The notes under the pieces: generated by a model
Told to the model about the DNA's origin: nothing
The model's database searches: none
Seen by the model: only the letters and a program-made list of their open reading frames with translations
In this document: positions 16,624 through 27,688 of the stretch, in pieces
Numbering within the stretch: position 1 is the first letter of the stretch
Layout of the letters: each line of letters starts with the position of its first letter
Source: Nocardia higoensis
GTDB lineage: Bacteria; Actinomycetota; Actinomycetes; Mycobacteriales; Mycobacteriaceae
Assembly (NCBI RefSeq): GCF_015477835.1
Contig: NZ_JADLQN010000004.1
Location: 186,001 to 250,000, forward strand
Direction of reading: 5' to 3'
Length of the DNA: 64,000 nt
Program-made: the position numbers and the translations under genes

Positions 16624-17259
16624 ATGGCGATCGTTCCTGATGTGAAGGACTGGACCTGGGTGCTCGAGCGCCCCTGTCCGGACTGCGGCTTCGATGCCGC
16701 GACCGTCGACTACGACGCGGTGCCCGCCGCGGCTCGGGCGAGTGTGGATCGGTTGCGCGCGGCGCTCGCCCGTCCCGGCGCGCGGCAACGGCCGCGGCCG
16801 GAGATGTGGTCGCCGACGGAGTACGCGGCGCACGTGCGGGATGTGTGCCGGATCTTCGTGTTCCGCGTCGCGGTGATCACTCGTCGCCCGGCTGTCGATC
16901 CCGGCGTTCCCGCGTTCGATCCGGGCGTCGGGGGCGGCCCTGCCCATGTCGAGAGATCCTCCGGCGACGAACTTTCCCGTGCCGGGCGACGCGGTGTCCC
17001 GGCCGATCTGCCGACCTTCGCGAACTGGGATCAGGACGCGACCGCACTCGCCGATCGCTACGACGAACAGGATCCCGCTGTCGTCGCGGCGCAGCTGTCG
17101 GTCGCGGCCGGGGCTGCGGCCGAGGCGTTCGCTTCGGTCCCGCCCGCCGACCGCGCTATGCGAGCCCGGCGCGGTGGCGGGGCAACCTTCACGGTGGAGA
17201 CCCTGGCGCGATACTTCCTGCACGATCTCGTCCACCACGTCCACGATGTGCGGGGCTGA
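16624..17259 (+). CDS. DinB-superfamily protein
   Basis: A 211-residue four-helix-bundle protein of the DinB / maleylpyruvate isomerase N-terminal superfamily, shown by WSPTEYAAHVRDVCRIF (first metal histidine) and the closing YFLHDLVHHVHDVRG (further metal histidines). Many are thiol-dependent (mycothiol) metalloenzymes or detoxification proteins; substrate unknown here. A CPDCGF pair of cysteines sits near the N-terminus, as in other members of this actinobacterial subgroup. The start codon lies 11 bases past a strong hairpin and no ribosome site is visible, so a leaderless message is likely. Confidence 0.8.
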   Translation: MAIVPDVKDWTWVLERPCPDCGFDAATVDYDAVPAAARASVDRLRAALARPGARQRPRPEMWSPTEYAAHVRDVCRIFVFRVAVITRRPAVDPGVPAFDPGVGGGPAHVERSSGDELSRAGRRGVPADLPTFANWDQDATALADRYDEQDPAVVAAQLSVAAGAAAEAFASVPPADRAMRARRGGGATFTVETLARYFLHDLVHHVHDVRG

Positions 17260-17276
17260 GAGCGGGCCCACTTCTG

Positions 17277-17286
17277 GAACGTGTTC
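17277..17286. promoter_or_regulatory. Partial KstR-like site GAACGTGTTC
   Basis: An exact inverted copy of the core of the better site 45 bases downstream (GAACACGTTC). The outer consensus base on the right is G rather than A, so it is a weaker match to TnnAACnnGTTnnA. Two inverted copies in one short promoter region make chance less likely. Confidence 0.4.
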
Positions 17287-17329
17287 GGGCACTGTTCTTA
17301 CGCTGGGCGCGGATTTTCCGGCTTGCCAC

Positions 17330-17343
17330 TAGAACACGTTCCA
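17330..17343. promoter_or_regulatory. KstR-type operator TAGAACACGTTCCA
   Basis: The 14-mer fits every fixed position of the actinobacterial KstR box, TnnAACnnGTTnnA. KstR is the TetR-family repressor of cholesterol and sterol catabolism. A likely -10 hexamer TACTGT lies 10-16 bases further on, so bound repressor would cover the -35 region of the alcohol dehydrogenase promoter. Confidence 0.65.
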
Positions 17344-17404
17344 CTTTTCTCGTACTGTGGGTGCTGTCACATTGAAGCACTGTGCACGCGAGAGGTCGAC
17401 TGGA

Positions 17405-18535
17405 ATGAAGACGAAGGGCGCGATCCTGTGGGGGATCGACCAGCCGTGGTCGGTGGAAGAGATCGAGGTCGGCGACCCCGTGGCCGGCGAGGTGCAGATC
17501 CGGATGGAAACCGCGGGTATGTGCCATTCCGATCATCACATCGTCACCGGCGCGACACCCATGCCGGGCTATCCGGTGATGGGCGGACACGAGGGTGCGG
17601 GCGTCATCACCAAGCTCGGCCCGAACGTGCCCTCCGATCTGCAGGTCGGCGATCACGTGATCCTGTCGTTCATCCCCGCCTGCGGCCGCTGTCCGGCGTG
17701 CGTGTCGGGCAAAATGGCCCTGTGCGACCTCGGTGCGGGACTGCTGATGGGCCAGGCGATCAGCGACGGCACCTACCGCATCCAGGCGCGCGGTGAGAAC
17801 GTCATCCCGATGTGCCTGCTGGGCACCTTCGCCCCGTACATGACGGTGCACCACACCTCGGTCGTCAAGATCGACCCCAGCATTCCGTTCGAGGTCGCCT
17901 GCCTGGTCGGCTGCGGTGTGCCGACCGGTTTCGGTTCGGCCACCCACGTCGCCAACGTCATGCCCGGCGACACCGTGGTCGTCGCGGGTATCGGCGGTGT
18001 CGGCATGAGCGCGCTGCAGGGCGCGGTGCTCTCGGGTGCGTCCAAGATCGTCGCGATCGACCCGGTGCCGTGGAAGTTGGAGCAGGCGCAGAAGTTCGGC
18101 GCCACCCACACCTACGCCAGCATGGCCGAGGCCATCGTGCCGCTGATGGAGGCCACCGAGGGGCGCATGGCCGAAAAGGTCATCCTCACCATGGGTGAGA
18201 TGCACGGCGACTACGTCGAAGAGGGCCTGATCCTCACCGGCAAGGGTGGCACTCTCGTGGTCACCTCGATGGGTCGCATGGACGCCGGTGAGGTCAAGAT
18301 GAACACCTTCCTGCTGTCGATGCTGCAGAAGACGGTGAAGGGCTGCATCTTCGGCGGCGGCAACGCCCGTCAGGACGCGCCGCACCTGCTCTCGCTGTAC
18401 AAGTCCGGCCAGCTCAATCTCGACGACATGGTCACCCGCAGCTACGCGCTGGAGGAGATCAACCAGGGCTACCAGGACATGCTCGACGGCAAGAATCTGC
18501 GGGGCATCATCCGCTACACCGAGAACGACTGGTAG
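17405..18535 (+). CDS. NDMA-dependent (MNO-type) zinc alcohol dehydrogenase
   Basis: A 376-residue medium-chain alcohol dehydrogenase. Catalytic zinc ligands in ETAGMCHSDHH and GGHEGAG; structural zinc loop CGRCPACVSGKMALC; Rossmann turn VVAGIGGVGMSAL. It belongs by sequence to the mycofactocin-linked, N,N-dimethyl-4-nitrosoaniline-dependent group in which NAD is held tightly and electrons pass to an external carrier. Primary alcohols or sterol side-chain alcohols are plausible substrates; the KstR-like box upstream favours a lipid or sterol role. ATG start with GAGAGGTCGACTGG before it. Single gene, ended by a GC-rich hairpin. Confidence 0.92.
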   Translation: MKTKGAILWGIDQPWSVEEIEVGDPVAGEVQIRMETAGMCHSDHHIVTGATPMPGYPVMGGHEGAGVITKLGPNVPSDLQVGDHVILSFIPACGRCPACVSGKMALCDLGAGLLMGQAISDGTYRIQARGENVIPMCLLGTFAPYMTVHHTSVVKIDPSIPFEVACLVGCGVPTGFGSATHVANVMPGDTVVVAGIGGVGMSALQGAVLSGASKIVAIDPVPWKLEQAQKFGATHTYASMAEAIVPLMEATEGRMAEKVILTMGEMHGDYVEEGLILTGKGGTLVVTSMGRMDAGEVKMNTFLLSMLQKTVKGCIFGGGNARQDAPHLLSLYKSGQLNLDDMVTRSYALEEINQGYQDMLDGKNLRGIIRYTENDW

Positions 18536-18545
18536 AGCGCGTGGT

Positions 18546-18574
18546 CGGGCCCGCCCGTCGTCCGGGCGGGCCCG
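18546..18574 (+). terminator. GC-rich hairpin terminator after the alcohol dehydrogenase
   Basis: A 12-bp perfect stem CGGGCCCGCCCG / CGGGCGGGCCCG with a TCGTC loop, starting ten bases after the stop codon. Confidence 0.75.
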
Positions 18575-18603
18575 CGCCCTTGGGGTCGCCGGGTGTTGTC
18601 TCG

Positions 18604-18609
18604 TAGGCT
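18604..18609 (+). promoter_or_regulatory. -10 hexamer TAGGCT of a leaderless gene
   Basis: TAGGCT lies exactly six bases before the GTG start of the serine hydrolase gene. The same hexamer and spacing recur before cobD (39211-39216), which supports leaderless transcription for both. Confidence 0.5.
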
Positions 18610-18615
18610 CGCGGA

Positions 18616-19431
18616 GTGCGAGCACTCGAGCAGATCGACGACTGGCCGGTCCGGCACGCGGCGGCGGGCGTGGTGTCCGGCGTGGCGACGACTTCCCGCG
18701 GCGACACCGACCGGGTGTTCGCACTGGCCTCGGTGACCAAACCTCTGGTCGCCTATGCCGTTCTCGTCGCGATCGAAGAGGGGGCGATCGAACTCGACCA
18801 GCCGGCCGGCCCGCCCGGCGCGACCGTGCGCCATCTCCTCGCCCACGCCTCCGGCCTGGCCTTCGACACCACCGAGGTCATGGCCGAGCCCGGTGCGCGC
18901 CGCATCTACTCCAGCTCCGGCTTCGAGGTCTTGGCCGATTTCGTCGCCGAGCAATCCGGCATCGCGTTCGACGCGTATCTGCGCGAATCCGTTTTCGTAC
19001 CACTGGGTATGGAATCTTCCGCGTTGGCGGGTCCGGCGGGCCATGCCTGCCGCTCCACCCTGGACGACCTGCTGCGCTTCGCCGCCGAATTGCTGAACCC
19101 GCGGCTGATCGCGCCGCAGACCCTCGCCGAGGCGACCACCGTGCAGTTCCCGGGCCTCAACGGCGTGTTGCCCGGCTTCGGCTCCCAGCGCCCCAACGAC
19201 TGGGGCCTCGGTTTCGAGATCCGCGACGGCAAGTCCCCGCACTGGACCGGAACCACCAATTCCCCGCGCACTTTCGGCCACTTCGGGCAAACCGGGACAT
19301 TTCTGTGGGTCGACCCGCGGCGAGGTCTGGCGTGTTGCGCTCTCGCCGACGAGAATTTCGGCGACTGGGCGCGTGCGGCCTGGCCGGTCCTCAGTGATGC
19401 TGTGATCGCCGAAGGCGAAGGGACGCTGTGA
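18616..19431 (+). CDS. Class C beta-lactamase-fold serine hydrolase
   Basis: A 271-residue penicillin-binding-protein-like hydrolase. SxxK motif ASVTKP (Ser39, Lys42), second motif YSSSGFE near residue 97 in place of the usual Y-x-N, third motif HFGQTG near 224. No signal peptide, so it is cytoplasmic, unlike drug-hydrolysing AmpC enzymes; family members of this kind are esterases or peptidases. The N-terminus is short and the first strand before the SxxK is trimmed compared with typical members. GTG start six bases after a TAGGCT hexamer, with no ribosome site. Confidence 0.85.
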   Translation: MRALEQIDDWPVRHAAAGVVSGVATTSRGDTDRVFALASVTKPLVAYAVLVAIEEGAIELDQPAGPPGATVRHLLAHASGLAFDTTEVMAEPGARRIYSSSGFEVLADFVAEQSGIAFDAYLRESVFVPLGMESSALAGPAGHACRSTLDDLLRFAAELLNPRLIAPQTLAEATTVQFPGLNGVLPGFGSQRPNDWGLGFEIRDGKSPHWTGTTNSPRTFGHFGQTGTFLWVDPRRGLACCALADENFGDWARAAWPVLSDAVIAEGEGTL

Positions 19432-19488
19432 TCGCCCAGGGCTAGGGCCTGAACCGGCGGCAGGTAACTGCCGGGCAACACACGAACC

Positions 19489-19526
19489 GAGTAACACTCG
19501 TAACTCAGTACACTCGAGTACACTCG
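19489..19526 (+). repeat. Three direct repeats of AGTACACTCG type
   Basis: GAGTAACACTCG is followed by two back-to-back copies of AGTACACTCG (19507-19516 and 19517-19526). The cluster lies 65-100 bases before the start of the DUF3145 gene and may be an array of regulator sites. The ACTCGAGT junction is also palindromic. Confidence 0.6.
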
Positions 19527-19591
19527 GGCAACGCCAGCAGCGGACAGGTCGTTGGGGAAGACGTCCCTCGTCTGAGCTGGAGGTGTCAGTG

Positions 19592-20131
19592 GTGCGCGCA
19601 TCGAGTCAGTTCGCGGACGCGACGGCGGGTGTGGTCTGGATCCACTCAGCCCCTGCCGCGCTGTGTCCGCACGTCGAATGGGCACTCACCTCGGCGCTCA
19701 GCTCACCCGCCAAGCTCAGGTGGACCACCCAGCCCGTCGACGGCCACCTGCGCGCGTCCAGCGACTGGATCGGCCCCGTCGGCACGGCGGGCCGCATCGC
19801 CCAATCCCTGCGCTCCTGGCCGGTTCTGCGTTTCGAGGTCACCGAGGAGCCCAGCGACGGCGTCGACGGCGAGCGCTACAGTTTCTCGCCCGTGCTGGGC
19901 CTGTGGCGTGGCGCGGTGAGCGCCAACGGAGATGTCATGGTCGGAGAGAACCGCTTGCGCTCGATGCTGCAATCAGCGCGCAGCGAGGGGAAGCGTTCGG
20001 GGTACGACCTGGCCGCCGAGATCGACCGGGCGATGGGGACGCCGTGGGACGAGGATCTGGAAGCGTTCCGCAGCGGGGACGACGACGCGGTGGGCGCGGA
20101 GGTCACCTGGCTGCGCCGCGACGTCGGCTGA
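19592..20131 (+). CDS. DUF3145 protein
   Basis: A 179-residue soluble protein of the actinobacteria-specific DUF3145 family. Recognisable stretches are VRASSQFADATAGVVWIHS at the start, CPHVEWALTSALS, WIGPVGTAGRIA and NGDVMVGENRLRSML. Function unknown; in mycolata it is widely conserved as a single copy near the pyruvate dehydrogenase/FAS-II region. GGAGG nine bases upstream sets the GTG start, and a second GTG one codon earlier is possible. Convergent with the membrane-protein gene, with a hairpin between. Confidence 0.88.
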   Translation: MRASSQFADATAGVVWIHSAPAALCPHVEWALTSALSSPAKLRWTTQPVDGHLRASSDWIGPVGTAGRIAQSLRSWPVLRFEVTEEPSDGVDGERYSFSPVLGLWRGAVSANGDVMVGENRLRSMLQSARSEGKRSGYDLAAEIDRAMGTPWDEDLEAFRSGDDDAVGAEVTWLRRDVG

Positions 20132-20242
20132 GCGCTCGAACTCCCGGCCGCACTGATTCGAAGCCGTTAGCAGCGTCCCGGACTCGCCACCCAGACAGGC
20201 TTGCTTCGGAGAGTTACCAGAGGGCGCCGGTGACAGGTAGTC

Positions 20243-20258
20243 CCCCGCAATAGCGGGG
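20243..20258. terminator. Bidirectional hairpin between convergent genes
   Basis: CCCCGC-AATA-GCGGGG lies between the DUF3145 gene and the convergent membrane-protein gene. No T-tract on either side. Confidence 0.5.
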
Positions 20259-20276
20259 CAAGCGGGACCTCCGTGG

Positions 20277-21227
20277 TCACTGCACCCGCGAGGCCGACCG
20301 GACCGCGAAGACTCTGATCGTGGTTGCGGCGATCAACCCGACTGCCGCGAAGGCAGTGAGCGGGTCCGGGTGGGTCAACGGCTGCCCGCGCAACGCCTGC
20401 CACGTCAGCAGCGCGAGCACGCCCGTGTAGCCCCAGGCCAACACTCCCATCACCGAGGCGCGGGCACTCTCCTCCCGCAGCCACGTCACGCGCGAGGCAA
20501 GCGCTGCGAGAACCACAGCGGAGAGCAGCAGGACCTGCAGGGCATGCAACCCGACGAAGTGCGGGATACGTAGATCCCCGCCCGTGACGCTCCACTGCGT
20601 GATCGGCATGCCCGGATGGTCGTCGGTCGCTCCGACGGTGTGCCTTGCGCTGAGATCGACTACTCGACCATTCGCGTCGCGTGCCGACTGATCACCCTGG
20701 AACCCCATCAGGTAGGCGATCGCCATTCCAGCCGACGCCAGCCACAGCCCCGCGTTGATGGCGCGGGCTGTCGGACGGTCGGTCAGCCTCTGCCGCAACA
20801 GCATCACGCCGATCACCAGATTGGTGACGAACAACCCCAGCGCGCCGTACAGGAATATCGCCTGCCCCACCGAGTTGATGATGTCGTCGGAGTTGTTGAA
20901 ATGGCTGAATGTTCCTCGGGATGCCTGGATCGCGATGAAGCCGACGTCCGCGAGGCCGGCGAGGGCGAAGACGCCACCCAGTGCGCGAGTCCAGCGACTT
21001 CCCCTGTGCGGCAGGTTCAGCAACCACGCGAGGGTGGTGCCGTACAGGGCGAAGGCGATCGCGAACTTGAACGGCTTGAGCCAGATCGACACCCCGAGCA
21101 GCATGCGGTCGTCGACGACCATGCCGACAGCGGAGAAGAGTGCCAGTGATGCCATCGCGGCAACCATCACCATCAACAGCCGTTCATGGGAGAAGAGCGG
21201 GCGGATCTGCGCTCGTAAGATGTCCAC
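20277..21227 (-). CDS. Multi-pass membrane protein, unknown function
   Basis: A 316-residue integral membrane protein with about eight hydrophobic helices; first helix LMVMVAAMASLALFSAVGMV after a short cytoplasmic head. A long polar loop at about 180-215 (QSARDANGRVVDLSARHTVG) separates the two groups of helices, and the next helix begins IPHFVGLHALQVLLL with a histidine pair that might bind a ligand or heme. I cannot assign a family. Its ATG is followed upstream by a short coding-like remnant next to tRNA-Val, so this gene may have been inserted there. Confidence 0.75.
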   Translation of the reverse strand: MDILRAQIRPLFSHERLLMVMVAAMASLALFSAVGMVVDDRMLLGVSIWLKPFKFAIAFALYGTTLAWLLNLPHRGSRWTRALGGVFALAGLADVGFIAIQASRGTFSHFNNSDDIINSVGQAIFLYGALGLFVTNLVIGVMLLRQRLTDRPTARAINAGLWLASAGMAIAYLMGFQGDQSARDANGRVVDLSARHTVGATDDHPGMPITQWSVTGGDLRIPHFVGLHALQVLLLSAVVLAALASRVTWLREESARASVMGVLAWGYTGVLALLTWQALRGQPLTHPDPLTAFAAVGLIAATTIRVFAVRSASRVQ

Positions 21228-21250
21228 GCGATCGATGGTGGGGTTGCTGA

Positions 21251-21391
21251 ACCGATCGACACATCCCGCTGCTGGGTGAGCCGGGAGCCATACCCTGGTA
21301 CGACCTGCGGTGGCTCGCCGAGAAGCCGGAATTCAGCTGGTTGGTCCAGGAACCGCCGGAGATCGCCGTGGTGAAGCCCTGGAGGGGGAAG
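21251..21391 (+). pseudogene. Coding-like fragment beside tRNA-Val
   Basis: After a stop codon the plus frame reads a protein-like segment, IPLLGEPGAIPWYDLRWLAE then KPEFSWLVQEPPEIAVVKPW, without start codon or ribosome site, running into the tRNA gene. It looks like the 3' end of a lost gene. Chance is possible over so few codons. Confidence 0.25.
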
Positions 21392-21463
21392 TGGGCGCAG
21401 AGGGGATCGAACCCCCGACCGCTGGTGTGTAAAACCAGTGCTCTACCGCTGAGCTATACGCCC
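21392..21463 (-). tRNA. tRNA-Val (anticodon TAC)
   Basis: A 72-base cloverleaf read on the minus strand. Acceptor stem GGGCGTA / TGCGCCC, D-arm GCTC-AGCGGTA-GAGC, anticodon stem CTGGT / ACCAG around TTTACAC (anticodon TAC, valine GUA codons), variable CGGTC, T-arm with TTCGATC. Discriminator base A; CCA is not encoded. It lies between ahpE and the membrane-protein gene. Confidence 0.95.
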
Positions 21464-21495
21464 GTGCCCCGCCGGCCGGAACCGGTGGGGACGGT

Positions 21496-21975
21496 TTATG
21501 AATCTAGCGCGGCGAGCGCTTTCTCCCAAGCTCCCTGGTCACGGGGCTCTCCGGGGCCGTTCATCTCCGAGAAGCGGATGATTCCCGCCTTGTCGACCAC
21601 GAAGGTGCCGCGGTTGGCGATGCCGGTCTTGTCGTTGAAGACGCCGTAGGTCTGGGCGACGGCGCCGTGCGGCCAGAAGTCCGACAGCAGGGGAAAGGTG
21701 TAGCCCTGTTCGGCCGCCCAGATCTTGTGGGTGGGCGGTGGGCCGACGGAGATCGCGAGGATCTCGGCGTCGTCGTTCTGGAACTTGGGCAGTTCGTCGC
21801 GGACCTTGCACAGCTCGCCCTGGCACACGCCGGTGAAGGCGAGCGGGTAGAACACGAGCAGCACGTTCTTGCCGCCCCGGTAGTCCGAGAGCGTGACGGG
21901 CTGGTTGTTCTGGTCCTTGAGGGTGAAATCCGGCGCGACGGTGCCGACTTGCAGCGGGCCGACCTCGGCAGGCAT
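21496..21975 (-). CDS. ahpE: Peroxiredoxin AhpE-like
   Basis: A 159-residue thiol peroxidase. The peroxidatic motif is PLAFTGVC with Cys51 (Pro44, Thr48), followed by QGEL as in mycobacterial AhpE, which reduces peroxides and peroxynitrite with mycoredoxin or mycothiol. Unlike the one-cysteine enzyme I recall from M. tuberculosis, a second cysteine (Cys56) gives CxxxxC, the spacing of the resolving cysteine in BCP/PrxQ enzymes. Start at the ATG eight bases after GGAGG; an ATG five codons upstream overlaps that site and is unlikely. It precedes the DUF3052 gene in the conserved ahpE-DUF3052-aceE neighbourhood. Confidence 0.93.
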   Translation of the reverse strand: MPAEVGPLQVGTVAPDFTLKDQNNQPVTLSDYRGGKNVLLVFYPLAFTGVCQGELCKVRDELPKFQNDDAEILAISVGPPPTHKIWAAEQGYTFPLLSDFWPHGAVAQTYGVFNDKTGIANRGTFVVDKAGIIRFSEMNGPGEPRDQGAWEKALAALDS

Positions 21976-22051
21976 ACGCGAATCCTCCATCGTGACGGGT
22001 TTTCGTCCGGACGGTGGTTACCCACCGTCCGGCGAAACCATAGCGAAAAGG

Positions 22052-22474
22052 TCAGCGCTGTTTGGAGGGAGCCTTGGGCTGCACGAGGCGGCTGCCGGTC
22101 CATCCACCGAGGCTGATGGCCGAGGTCTGGGTCAGGCCTGCCGTGGGTGCCGATTCGGCGATCTCACTCGGGTCCACATGGCCTGGCTGACCGGTCTTGG
22201 GCGTGAGCACCCAGATGAAACCGTCGTCGGCGAGGGGACTGATGACTTCCATCAGTTCGTCGGCCAGATCGCCGTCGCCGTCGCGCCACCACAGCAGCAC
22301 CGCGTCCACGACCTCGTCGGAATCCTCGTCGACCATCTCGCCGCCGCTGGCTTCCTCCACGGCCGCACGCAGGTCGTCATCCGTGTCCTCGTCCCAGCCG
22401 AGCTCTTGGACAACCATGCCGTGTGCAATGCCAAGCTTCTGAGCGTAATTCTGCGCGTCCGCCGCGGCGACCAC
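22052..22474 (-). CDS. DUF3052 protein
   Basis: A 140-residue acidic protein of the actinobacterial DUF3052 family: AAADAQNYAQKLGIAHGMVV at the start, WWRDGDGDLADELMEVISPL in the middle and GHVDPSEIAESAPTAGLTQT near the end. Function unknown; it sits next to ahpE and aceE in related genomes as well. Start set at GTG seven bases after GGAGGA, although the frame is open 16 codons further. Cytoplasmic, no cysteines. Confidence 0.9.
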   Translation of the reverse strand: MVAAADAQNYAQKLGIAHGMVVQELGWDEDTDDDLRAAVEEASGGEMVDEDSDEVVDAVLLWWRDGDGDLADELMEVISPLADDGFIWVLTPKTGQPGHVDPSEIAESAPTAGLTQTSAISLGGWTGSRLVQPKAPSKQR

Positions 22475-22608
22475 GGTGGTGTCCTCCTCAATCCCGACAA
22501 CAGGTAGGTCCCAAGCGAACATGGTTATCGGCCCGAGCGCAAGCTGATCGGACGAAATCGAGGCGAATGTCGCGTGGGAACGGCGTCGCGGGGAGCGCCG
22601 GAACGGGG

Positions 22609-23145
22609 TTACGGGCAGGCCTGTCTGACGGTGTTGCGGGCGGCGTTGACCCGCTGGCTCGCGGCGTTGAGCGGGTCGACATTCGCGTGGTAGGACATCT
22701 TTCTGGTCTCCTCGGCGAGCTGGCGCGCGGCGCCCACGTACTCGACGAGTTTGCCCGCGAGATCCGGCGGCAATGTGTCACCCGCGTTGTTCACGCCCGC
22801 CTCCACCTTGTTCGCCGCATCCTCGAGAGTCGTCGCGGCGGCGTCACGCCTGGCGTCGTAGTCGGGGGCGTTCGAGTCGTGGGCTTCGACGAACTCGTTG
22901 TAGCGCTGCACGCCGATGCCGCTGGTGTTCGCGAAGGGGGAGCAGTTGTCGGTGATCGCCTGGGCCTGCTCGGCGGCCCGGCGAGAGGACGTGGCGGCTG
23001 CCTGCTCGCTCTGATAGATCGCGACTTCGCCGGTGTTCGGCAGCGCGGTGCCGGGAACCTGTTCACCGCAGGCCACCACCGTGCCGGCGAGAACGGCCAG
23101 CGCCGAGCACGCCAGTCCCACCCGGTGCGGATTCAACAGCTTCAT
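22609..23145 (-). CDS. Putative lipoprotein next to aceE
   Basis: A 178-residue secreted lipoprotein: signal LACSALAVLAGTVVACGEQ with lipobox VVAC (Cys26). The mature part is a helical, Ala/Asn/Gln-rich domain containing NCSPFANTSG and a final RQACP, so one disulfide is possible. Orthologue, by position and type, of the conserved secreted protein that lies between the DUF3052 gene and aceE in mycobacteria. Function unknown. It diverges from aceE across 261 bases. Confidence 0.8.
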   Translation of the reverse strand: MKLLNPHRVGLACSALAVLAGTVVACGEQVPGTALPNTGEVAIYQSEQAAATSSRRAAEQAQAITDNCSPFANTSGIGVQRYNEFVEAHDSNAPDYDARRDAAATTLEDAANKVEAGVNNAGDTLPPDLAGKLVEYVGAARQLAEETRKMSYHANVDPLNAASQRVNAARNTVRQACP

Positions 23146-23406
23146 CGTCGTCTCCCCTGCTCACGGTGGCGGCTGCGCATGGTGGCTGATGGAGCCCGGC
23201 GCGCGAGGGCCGCCGGGGCAACTGGGCGGTAACCCATTTTCTGCAGACGGTACTTGATTTCCGGCTGCCATGATGCTTCGGGACGCACCTTCGGGAAGGA
23301 TGGAGGGTGCGACCGACCTGGCGCATCGGGCGAATCCGCACACCAGCGGACCCGTCCACGGAGCACGAAGCACATCAGCTTTTCCACACCTGCACGAGGA
23401 GCAGAT

Positions 23407-26304
<2,898 letters not shown>

Positions 26305-26315
26305 CGCAACATTGG

Positions 26316-27647
26316 ATGGTGGACCGTAAACCGCCGCGGCCGAGACGGATCTCCGAAGGCTCTTCCGAGCACGAGGTGTATCTGCCTACGGGCGCGCTCT
26401 CGCCGAACCGCCAGACCCGTGACCCGCTGCCGGACACGCTGCTCAAGAGGGTGAAGCAATTCTCCGGGCGGCTGTCCACCGAGGCGGTGGGCTCGATGCA
26501 GGATCGGTTGCCGTTCTTCACCGATCTGGACGCCGCGCAGCGCGCGGGCGTGCAGATGCTGGTGCAGACCGCGGTGGTGAACTTCCTGGAGTGGCTGCAG
26601 GACCCGGACAGCGACATCCGGTTCAGCTTGGACACCTTCCAGGTGATTCCGCAGGATCTGGCGCGGCGGCTGACGCTGCGCCAGACCGTGGACATGGTCA
26701 GGGTGGCCATGGAGTTCTTCGAGCAGTGGCTGCCCGCGCTGGCGCGCAACGATCGCCAGCTGGTCGCGCTCACCGAGGCGGTGCTGCGATACGGGCGCGA
26801 GCTCGGATTCGCCGCCGCCTCGGTGTACGCCAGCGCCGCCGAGTCGCGCGGCGCCTGGGACACCCGCCTGGAGGCGCTGGTCGTCGACGCCGTGGTGCGG
26901 GGGGACACCGGCCCGGACATGCTCTCCCGTGCCGCCACGTTGAACTGGGACGCCACAGCTCCCGCCACGGTGCTGGTCGGTACACCGCCCGGGGGACACG
27001 GCGTGTCCGCGGTGGGCGCGGTGCACAACATCGCCGCCAGGCACGGTCGCGCGGCGCTGGCGGTGGTGCAGGGGGCGCGGTTGGTGATGGTCGTCAGCGG
27101 TCATCTCGGCGACAGCCACGCCGGGCCGTTCCTGACCGACCTGCTGGCCGAGGTGTTCTCCGACGGGCCCGTGGTGATCGGTCCGACCATGCGCACGCTC
27201 GGCGCGGCGCACACCAGCGCGGTGGAGGCGCTGGCCGGCATGGAGGCCGTGGTGGGCTGGCGGGGCGCGCCGCGCCCGGTGCACGCGGCCGAACTGTTAC
27301 CCGAGCGAGTGCTGCTCGGCGACAGAGGTGCGGTGGAGGCGCTGAACGAGTATGTTGTCCTCCCGTTGGAAGCTGCCGGTTCGGCGCTGGCCGACACCCT
27401 GGATGCCTATCTCGACTGCGGTGGCGCCGTCGAGACGTGCGCACGACAGCTGTACGTACATCCAAATACGGTCCGGTATCGGTTGAAGCGAATCGCCGAG
27501 GTGACCGGTCGGGATCCGCTCAATGCGCGGGATGCGTACGTACTCAGGATCGCGGCGACCATGGGTCGCTTGACACGAACACGTAACGAAACATCACAAT
27601 CCGCATCAGATGTCTCTGTGGCAACACACGATCCCGAAGGGTTGTAA
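26316..27647 (+). CDS. mabR: PucR/CdaR-type regulator, MabR orthologue
   Basis: A 443-residue transcription factor. The C-terminal helix-turn-helix of the PucR/CdaR type is at about residues 360-410 (DCGGAVETCARQLYVHPNTV then RYRLKRIAEVTGRDPLNARD); the N-terminal two thirds are a ligand-sensing region. By place and sequence it matches M. tuberculosis Rv2242/MabR, which lies between aceE and fabD and controls the FAS-II (mycolic-acid) operon. It follows aceE by 11 bases. The gap after it holds an inverted repeat like the MabR site, just before fabD. Confidence 0.88.
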   Translation: MVDRKPPRPRRISEGSSEHEVYLPTGALSPNRQTRDPLPDTLLKRVKQFSGRLSTEAVGSMQDRLPFFTDLDAAQRAGVQMLVQTAVVNFLEWLQDPDSDIRFSLDTFQVIPQDLARRLTLRQTVDMVRVAMEFFEQWLPALARNDRQLVALTEAVLRYGRELGFAAASVYASAAESRGAWDTRLEALVVDAVVRGDTGPDMLSRAATLNWDATAPATVLVGTPPGGHGVSAVGAVHNIAARHGRAALAVVQGARLVMVVSGHLGDSHAGPFLTDLLAEVFSDGPVVIGPTMRTLGAAHTSAVEALAGMEAVVGWRGAPRPVHAAELLPERVLLGDRGAVEALNEYVVLPLEAAGSALADTLDAYLDCGGAVETCARQLYVHPNTVRYRLKRIAEVTGRDPLNARDAYVLRIAATMGRLTRTRNETSQSASDVSVATHDPEGL

Positions 27648-27688
27648 CGTTCGGCGTGGGCTGTCCGATCCGAGCGGTCCACGTGGGT

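Noticed and set aside
18616..19431. Beta-lactam resistance enzyme
   Set aside because: No signal peptide, altered second motif, and a reduced N-terminus make it a cytoplasmic serine hydrolase rather than a secreted AmpC.
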